Shown piece after piece: positions 58,691-64,000 of a DNA stretch of 64,000 nucleotides. Source of the stretch: Chryseobacterium paridis. Lineage in GTDB: Bacteria > Bacteroidota > Bacteroidia > Flavobacteriales > Weeksellaceae. A model generated the notes under the pieces. That model was not told the DNA's origin. It did not search any database and saw only the letters and a program-made list of their open reading frames with translations. Made by a program: the position numbers and the translations under genes. The DNA is taken from the NCBI RefSeq assembly GCF_016595215.1, contig NZ_JAENHK010000010.1:620001-684000 (forward strand), given 5' to 3'. Position 1 is the first letter of the stretch. The number at the start of each line of letters is the position of its first letter.

Positions 58691-60090
58691 GAAAGTTTCT
58701 GCATCTTGTAAAAGAAGGCTCTGTATTTGCGTACGGAGCTTTAGCCGGAAAAAAAATCGAACTGACTACTGGAAGTATCAACCGTTCTATCTTCAGCCTG
58801 GCCATTCCAATGGTTATGGAGCTTGTGATGGAATCTGTTTTTGTGAGTATTAATCTTTTAATTATTGCAAAGCTTGGAGATAAAGTTCTTGGGCTCGTAG
58901 GGATTACAGATAACTACATCACTTTTGCGAATGCTATTGCCATAGGATTGGGTATAGCTGCGGCAACTTTAATTGCAAGGAGAGCAGGGGAGAAAGATAA
59001 AGAAGGTATGAGCCGGACTGCCCATTATATCATATTGCTGGCTACAGGCTTTGCATTATTAATTGGTGGACTGTCATTTATTTTCGCTTCTGAAATCATC
59101 AGTTTCCTTGGAATCAAACCGGATATTGTAACTCATGGACTGCTTTTTTCCAAACTGGTGTTTTTAAGTATCGGATTGGTTATCCTTCGTCTTTCCATTA
59201 ATGGATTGTTCAGAGGAGCTGGGGACGCGGCACTTGCGATGCAATCTCTTTGGTTATGTCATATCTCAAGTATGGTATTTGCAGTAATCTTTGTTTTCGG
59301 ACTTGGTTTTATTCCTGCTTATGGATTGATGGGATTAGCTTATGCTACTGTTTTATCAAGATTACTTGCAGTATTATATCAATTCTTTATTTTGCTTTCA
59401 GGTAAAACCAGTATCAATATTCTGGTCAAATTTCATTATGATCTGCCCCTGATCAAGAAAATACTGAAGATTACTTTTGGTGGTTTGGTCCAGTATATTA
59501 TTCCTGCTTCAAGCTGGCTGATTATGGTTAAAATTATTGCAACCTTTGGTACCACTGCACTTGCAGGCTATATTATTGCCCAGAGAATTGCCTCAGTAGC
59601 AACTATGCCTGCCTGGGGGATTGGAAATGCTGCCGGGGTTCTTACCGGACAGAATCTGGGAGCCGGAAACCCTGATCGTGCAGAAAAAACAGTATGGAGA
59701 GCCGGAGGTATCAATATGACCTATCTTGTGGCGGTTGCACTATTCTGGCAGCTGGCAGCAGAGCATGTAGTCACATTTTTCACCTCAGAATCAGAAGTTG
59801 CCCGATACGCAGTGCAATACATTCATGTAGTATCTATGGCCTATCTCTTATTAGGCTTTACAATGGTTATCAGCCGCGCTCTTAATGCGGCAGGAAATAT
59901 TATGCAGGTAACTCTGCTGTATATGATCATGTTCTATGTCATTCAGCTTCCTTTAGCTTATCTCCTTGGAATAAGATTTCACTGGGAACTGAAAGGAATA
60001 TTTACAGCTATTGTTTCTTCGGAAATCGTATTGGCTGTTTTATTCTTAATGATCTTCAAAAATGGTAAATGGAAAACTATAAAAATTTAA
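58687..60090 (+). CDS. MATE-family exporter
   Basis: A 467-residue multidrug-and-toxin-extrusion transporter with 12 predicted helices. The MATE signatures are present as MVMELVMESVFVSINLLIIAKLG in helix 1 and RLSINGLFRGAGDAALAMQ, and the second half repeats this pattern (GLVQYIIPASSWLIMVKIIA). It overlaps the second synthetase gene by 4 bp (ATGA). Inside a siderophore operon it most likely exports the finished siderophore; MATE or MFS exporters often occur there. Confidence 0.88.
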   Translation: MRKFLHLVKEGSVFAYGALAGKKIELTTGSINRSIFSLAIPMVMELVMESVFVSINLLIIAKLGDKVLGLVGITDNYITFANAIAIGLGIAAATLIARRAGEKDKEGMSRTAHYIILLATGFALLIGGLSFIFASEIISFLGIKPDIVTHGLLFSKLVFLSIGLVILRLSINGLFRGAGDAALAMQSLWLCHISSMVFAVIFVFGLGFIPAYGLMGLAYATVLSRLLAVLYQFFILLSGKTSINILVKFHYDLPLIKKILKITFGGLVQYIIPASSWLIMVKIIATFGTTALAGYIIAQRIASVATMPAWGIGNAAGVLTGQNLGAGNPDRAEKTVWRAGGINMTYLVAVALFWQLAAEHVVTFFTSESEVARYAVQYIHVVSMAYLLLGFTMVISRALNAAGNIMQVTLLYMIMFYVIQLPLAYLLGIRFHWELKGIFTAIVSSEIVLAVLFLMIFKNGKWKTIKI

Positions 60091-60091
60091 A

Positions 60092-60337
60092 ATGAACACA
60101 ACAGACGAGTTTTATGAAATAATTGCTTCCGCAATTGCTGTAAAAAAGGAAATGGTAGACGAAAATCTCACGTATCAGGAAATTCCTGAATGGGATTCTA
60201 TGTCTCACTTACTTATCGTAGAAGCATTGGAACAATTCTATCAGATAAAGTTTGATTTTAATGACATTCTCGAAATGGGAACAGTCGGTAAAATCCGTGA
60301 AAAAATGAAAAAATACGATGTACTCGTAGAAAACTAA
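60092..60337 (+). CDS. Acyl carrier protein
   Basis: An 81-residue acidic carrier protein with the phosphopantetheine attachment site Ser36 in PEWDSMSHLLIVEAL. Its length and helices fit a discrete ACP. NIS siderophore operons rarely contain one, so it probably carries an acid activated by the adjacent AMP-forming ligase (4 bp downstream). A phosphopantetheinyl transferase must be supplied from elsewhere in the genome. Confidence 0.88.
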   Translation: MNTTDEFYEIIASAIAVKKEMVDENLTYQEIPEWDSMSHLLIVEALEQFYQIKFDFNDILEMGTVGKIREKMKKYDVLVEN

Positions 60338-60341
60338 GTAT

Positions 60342-61730
60342 ATGAAAATTTTAGAAAATGTAATTGCCAACAGAAGCCTCTCTTTCACAGAGGCTTCCAG
60401 CGGCAAAAGTGTACCAATAGGAACACTGTACCGGTCATTAGGCCTAAATCCTGTAGAAAAAGGACTGATCTTTTTATACAATGACAATCAGTTGTCAAGT
60501 ATTGAGGTTCTTCTTAATTTCTATGGAACAGCCCATGCTATTGCAGTCTTAGGACAAAAACTGCATATAGATTTCAAAGAACGTCTTGAGGCTGAATACC
60601 GTCCAAAATATATCTTTGATCCTTCAAGAGATGAGGTTCCTGGATATCTTTTAAAAGAATTCTCAGAAACCGTTTCCATCTTTGTTAAAGAAGATTACAA
60701 ACCTGAAGTTACCATTCATCCAGAGATTAAGATCCTCTTAAGTACTTCAGGGACGACAGGCGTTCCGAAGCTTGTGAAACTTTCTGATGAAAGTCTTTAT
60801 CAAAATGCAATAAGCATCCTTCAGTACATGCCTATTCTGGAATCTGATGTAGTCCCTTTAAACGTACCGATTAATTTCGTGTACGGATTTTCTATTTTCA
60901 CCACGAACTGTATGAAAGCTGGTAAAATAGTATGCACAGATAAAGACATTATGCAGAAAGCATTCTGGGATGAAATGGAAGAACACGGTTACAGCACATT
61001 GGGAGGTGTTCCATATCTTTATGAAAACCTGAATAGGATAGGATTCTTCAGAAAGGATAGCAAAAGCCTGAGATATATGACCCATACCGGTGGAGTGATC
61101 AATGCTGAGCTGAGAAAAACAATCTTCAATTACTGTCATGAATTTGAAAAACAATTCTTTGCCCAATACGGACAGACAGAAGCAGGAGGAAGAATGGCTT
61201 ATCTTACCACAGAAGGACTTCTTGAAGAAGAAACTTCTATCGGTACACCTGTACAGGGCGGAAGTTTTCAGATAGATCCGGAAACAGATGAATTATTATT
61301 CTTACATCCAAGTATCTGTGGTGGCTATGCAAATAAACTGGAAGATCTCTCTTCTTATGAACAATCTTCAGTTCTTCATACAGGAGATACTGGAAGGATA
61401 GGAGAGAACGGATTATATTACATTACAGGAAGAATAAAACGGATCATGAAGCTTTTCGGAATTCGTCTTAATCTAGATGAAGTTGAATTTATTCTTAAAA
61501 ATGAACTGGAAGGAAATACGTTTGTCTGCTTGAATTCCAATGACAAAAAGATCATTGTTCTTTATGACAACAATGAAATCGATCCCCAGATTATTACAGA
61601 AACCATAAAGAATAAACTGCGTATCAATCCGCAATACGTTCGCACCGAATACATAGAATCATTTCCATTATCACAAAACGGTAAAATAAACTATCCGCTA
61701 TTACAAAACTTACAGCATGAAAACATCTAG
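60342..61730 (+). CDS. AMP-forming acyl/ACP ligase
   Basis: A 462-residue adenylation enzyme of the ANL superfamily. Core motifs: A3 LLSTSGTTGVPKLVKL (residues 132-147), A5-like QYGQTEAGGRMAY, A7 HTGDTGRI, A8 YYITGRIKRIMKLFGIRLN and the A10 Lys in SQNGKINYP. It activates a carboxylic acid as acyl-AMP and would transfer it to the ACP encoded just upstream. In this operon the acid could be fumarate or succinate, or a fatty acid; the substrate-pocket residues cannot be decided by eye. The receptor gene overlaps its end by 14 bp. Confidence 0.9.
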   Translation: MKILENVIANRSLSFTEASSGKSVPIGTLYRSLGLNPVEKGLIFLYNDNQLSSIEVLLNFYGTAHAIAVLGQKLHIDFKERLEAEYRPKYIFDPSRDEVPGYLLKEFSETVSIFVKEDYKPEVTIHPEIKILLSTSGTTGVPKLVKLSDESLYQNAISILQYMPILESDVVPLNVPINFVYGFSIFTTNCMKAGKIVCTDKDIMQKAFWDEMEEHGYSTLGGVPYLYENLNRIGFFRKDSKSLRYMTHTGGVINAELRKTIFNYCHEFEKQFFAQYGQTEAGGRMAYLTTEGLLEEETSIGTPVQGGSFQIDPETDELLFLHPSICGGYANKLEDLSSYEQSSVLHTGDTGRIGENGLYYITGRIKRIMKLFGIRLNLDEVEFILKNELEGNTFVCLNSNDKKIIVLYDNNEIDPQIITETIKNKLRINPQYVRTEYIESFPLSQNGKINYPLLQNLQHENI

Positions 61731-64000
61731 AACCCTTATATTACTTTTATTTCTTATTAGCTTTCCAATGATTGTCTCTGCCCAGCAGAGTGAACGTGTA
61801 AATGGTAAGATCATGCTGTCTGATAAAGCGCCCGTAAAAAATGCACTTTTAAGATTAGTGAATACGCCGTATCAGGCAAAAACCAATAATTCAGGAGAAT
61901 ATTATTTTGAAAATGTGCCACCCGGAGAATATACGCTTCAGGTGGTTTTGAACGATATCGAACTTACACGTGAAACCATCCGTATTGAGAAAGATGTTTA
62001 TGAAATCCCAGTTATTTATGCCGCAGTAGAAAATAACGTCATTGAAGGAATTACAGTATATGCTGTAAGCAGAAATAAATTTTTGGATAAAGACAGTACC
62101 TCTGTTGCGAAAATGCCACTGAAGAATCTGGAAAATCCTCAGATGTACACCAGCATTAATCAGCAAATACTGAAAGAACAACTTGTTTATGATGTTTCTG
62201 AAGCATTGAAAAACGTTGCAGGTGTTGCAAAAATGCAGGGAAGCCCAGGAAGAGCTGGAGATGGAAGTTTTTATTATAATTTAAGAGGATTTCCTACCAG
62301 AATTTCTATGGTAGATGGTGTTCCTGCTACCACCAACTCGGAAATTGATCCTGCTGATATCGAGCGTATTGATGTAATCAAGGGCCCTTCCGGTACACTA
62401 TACGGTGGTGCAGTTAATTCCTTTGGAGGATTAATTAATGTGGTGACGAAAAAGCCGAAAGACTATTTTGGGGGTGAAGCTTCTTATCTTTTGGGAAGTT
62501 ATAACCTTAATCGTGTAACAGCTGATGTATATGGACCGATCACGGATTCAAGAAAAACTTTATTCCGTTTGAATGCGGCATACCAATACCAGAACGGATT
62601 TAGGGATTCAGAATTCAGAAAATCAATGTTTGTAGCTCCAACATTCAGCTATCAGGTGAATGATCGATTAAAGTTCAATCTTGGTGCGCAAATTTATACC
62701 TATGAAGGAACTAACACGCCGATCATCTTTTTGCCAAGAAACAGAGCATTTACCTCAAGAACTCCGGATGAGCTTGGATATGACTGGAAAAAGTCATATT
62801 CAAATAACGATATGAGTCTAAAAGCACCTTCCATCAACGTAAAAGCTGAGATCAATTACAAAATTTCTGATAACTGGAGTTCACAAACTTTGATTTCAAG
62901 AAACTACAGAAAAACAGAAGGATTGTACCAGTATCAGTTTATGAGAGGAGATACTGATAACATTTTAGAGCGTAATGTACAGTGGCAGAATGGTGAAGGA
63001 GCCTCTACCAGCTTTCAACAGAATTTTAATGGAGAATTTAAAATAGGAGAAATCAAAAATAAACTTCTTGTCGGGTTAGATTATTTAAATCAATCTTTAA
63101 ATAATAACCTTTCTCCAATTGTTGTATTTGACAGGATTGATGGCAAAAATCTTAATGCACCAGTAGGAGGACCTGTAACAGGGACATATGGTAATATATC
63201 CAGAGATTTAGCATTACAAAAAATTCAAACTTCTACAGCCCCTTTAGTAAGAAATACTGCATCCTCTAACATTTATGGAGCATATGTTTCAGATGCGGTT
63301 TATATCACAGACCGTTTGGTTGCTTTGTTAAGTTTACGTTTTGATCATTATGAAAGTAATGGACAGCTTGACCTGAACAAAAATATTAATTCGGGAGCAT
63401 TCAATCAGAATGCGTTGTCTCCAAAATTTGGTTTATCATATCAGATCCTTAAAAATCATCTATCAGCATACGGTAACTATATGAATGGTTTCAGTAATAC
63501 AGCTCCGGTTGCACAACCTTTAGCAGACTATAGTGGAGATTTCAAACCGCAGAGATCTAATCAGTGGGAAGTAGGATTCAAAGGAAATCTTTGGAGAAAT
63601 AAAGTCAATTTTACAGTAGGGTATTATGACATCTTAGTTAATAATATGTTAAGAGCAGACGTTGTAAGTCTTAATGGACAAAACTATAATATTACTGTCC
63701 AGGATGGTGAACAGAGAAGTAAAGGACTAGAAATTGAAACGATTTTAAATCCTATTCAAGGGTTGAACATTATGGCCGGATATTCTTACAACGACAGCAA
63801 GTTTGTAAAAGCTGCTGCTTCCGTAGATGGTCGTCGTCCTTCATCTTCTGGTCCTGCTAATGTATTCAATTCATGGATCAGCTATATCCTTCCAATCGAT
63901 GGACTTCAGGGATTAGGTGTAGGTTTTGGAGTTAATAGAGTGGGTGAACAGATCACAGTAGATAATGCAACTACCGGACAATTCATATTCCCGGCGTATA
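61717..64000 (+). CDS. TonB-dependent siderophore receptor (partial, runs off the window)
   Basis: The start of a TonB-dependent receptor, open to the window end (761 codons here). A signal peptide (MKTSRTLILLLFLISFPMI, ending VSAQ) is followed by a carboxypeptidase-regulatory-like domain (about 28-105), a plug domain (about 130-240, with LRGFPTRISMVDGVPATT and VIKGPSGTLYGG) and a barrel containing PQRSNQWEVGFKG. Plug motifs LRGF and KGPSGTLYG are typical of ferric-siderophore receptors (FhuA/FpvA class). It starts inside the ligase gene (14-bp overlap), so it is the likely importer of the siderophore made here. The 3' end lies beyond 64000. Confidence 0.9.
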   Translation, partial: MKTSRTLILLLFLISFPMIVSAQQSERVNGKIMLSDKAPVKNALLRLVNTPYQAKTNNSGEYYFENVPPGEYTLQVVLNDIELTRETIRIEKDVYEIPVIYAAVENNVIEGITVYAVSRNKFLDKDSTSVAKMPLKNLENPQMYTSINQQILKEQLVYDVSEALKNVAGVAKMQGSPGRAGDGSFYYNLRGFPTRISMVDGVPATTNSEIDPADIERIDVIKGPSGTLYGGAVNSFGGLINVVTKKPKDYFGGEASYLLGSYNLNRVTADVYGPITDSRKTLFRLNAAYQYQNGFRDSEFRKSMFVAPTFSYQVNDRLKFNLGAQIYTYEGTNTPIIFLPRNRAFTSRTPDELGYDWKKSYSNNDMSLKAPSINVKAEINYKISDNWSSQTLISRNYRKTEGLYQYQFMRGDTDNILERNVQWQNGEGASTSFQQNFNGEFKIGEIKNKLLVGLDYLNQSLNNNLSPIVVFDRIDGKNLNAPVGGPVTGTYGNISRDLALQKIQTSTAPLVRNTASSNIYGAYVSDAVYITDRLVALLSLRFDHYESNGQLDLNKNINSGAFNQNALSPKFGLSYQILKNHLSAYGNYMNGFSNTAPVAQPLADYSGDFKPQRSNQWEVGFKGNLWRNKVNFTVGYYDILVNNMLRADVVSLNGQNYNITVQDGEQRSKGLEIETILNPIQGLNIMAGYSYNDSKFVKAAASVDGRRPSSSGPANVFNSWISYILPIDGLQGLGVGFGVNRVGEQITVDNATTGQFIFPAY

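Noticed and set aside
60209..60487. 92-codon frame on the minus strand
   Set aside because: Antisense to the ACP and ligase genes, no domain and no promoter.
1..64000. CRISPR array, tRNA, rRNA, prophage or IS element
   Set aside because: No spaced direct repeats, no tRNA cloverleaf, no transposase or integrase reading frame was seen.

Overview
The window looks like chromosomal DNA of a Chryseobacterium-like member of the Flavobacteriia (Weeksellaceae). The evidence is low G+C, promoters of the Bacteroidota type (TTG, 17-20 bp, TAnnTTTG), few Shine-Dalgarno sequences, TonB-dependent receptors with carboxypeptidase-like N-terminal domains, many AraC and Crp/Fnr regulators, and a citrate-siderophore locus of a kind I associate with Chryseobacterium. 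The species call is inference. I see no rRNA, tRNA, CRISPR array, prophage or insertion sequence.

Layout. 1-8.4 kb: a Crp/Fnr regulator, an orphan CinA-type amidase, then an OmpR-type response regulator and histidine kinase followed by a four-repeat membrane protein, a PepSY-like secreted protein, a TonB-dependent receptor and a PAP2 phosphatase. Three of these transcription units carry the same 11-bp-period direct repeat just upstream, which reads as a response-regulator regulon. 8.4-13.2 kb: a MocR-type regulator divergent from a cupin / DHDPS-like aldolase / mini-thioredoxin operon, then a Na+/H+ antiporter. 13.2-19.3 kb: a membrane-anchored AraC regulator divergent from a TonB receptor plus secreted tyrosine-type phosphatase, with a long palindrome between them. 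19.3-20.1 kb: a gene-free patch of duplicated intergenic repeats. 20.1-31.9 kb: a nitrilase, a double-domain Asp/Glu racemase, regulators, a TetR-controlled membrane/rhodanese operon with a clear operator, transporters, metallo-beta-lactamase-fold hydrolases, and a second Crp/Fnr gene paired with a PPC-domain gene.

32.6-38.7 kb: the ligase-associated DNA repair cassette (PdeM phosphoesterase, Lhr-type helicase, ATP-dependent DNA ligase, SNM1-like exonuclease), interrupted twice by intergenic repeat elements. 39-50 kb: ordinary accessory metabolism (SDR, GlcG-like protein, AraC regulators, second PPC protein, CAT-type acetyltransferase, MFS exporter, alpha/beta hydrolase, DsbA, S41 protease).

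50.3-64 kb: the most interesting region, an NRPS-independent siderophore locus. A 2-oxoglutarate dioxygenase resembling lysine 4-hydroxylases is transcribed away from an eight-gene operon: PLP decarboxylase, IucA/IucC synthetase fused to a GNAT acyltransferase, N-monooxygenase, second IucA/IucC synthetase, MATE exporter, acyl carrier protein, AMP-forming ligase and a siderophore receptor cut by the window end. The proposed route is lysine, 4-hydroxylysine, 3-hydroxycadaverine, N-hydroxylation, acylation with an ACP-bound acid, and coupling of two arms to citrate. This fits the building blocks I recall for chryseochelins (3-hydroxycadaverine, fumarate, citrate). The link is an inference from gene content. 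The dioxygenase and operon promoters face each other, with a Fur-like palindrome between their predicted start points.

Across the window there are recurrent non-coding elements: inverted purine/pyrimidine repeats built from words such as GAAAGTTGAAAG, REP-like stem-loops, and CTTTAGCC-type repeats. Several sit inside what would otherwise be operons.
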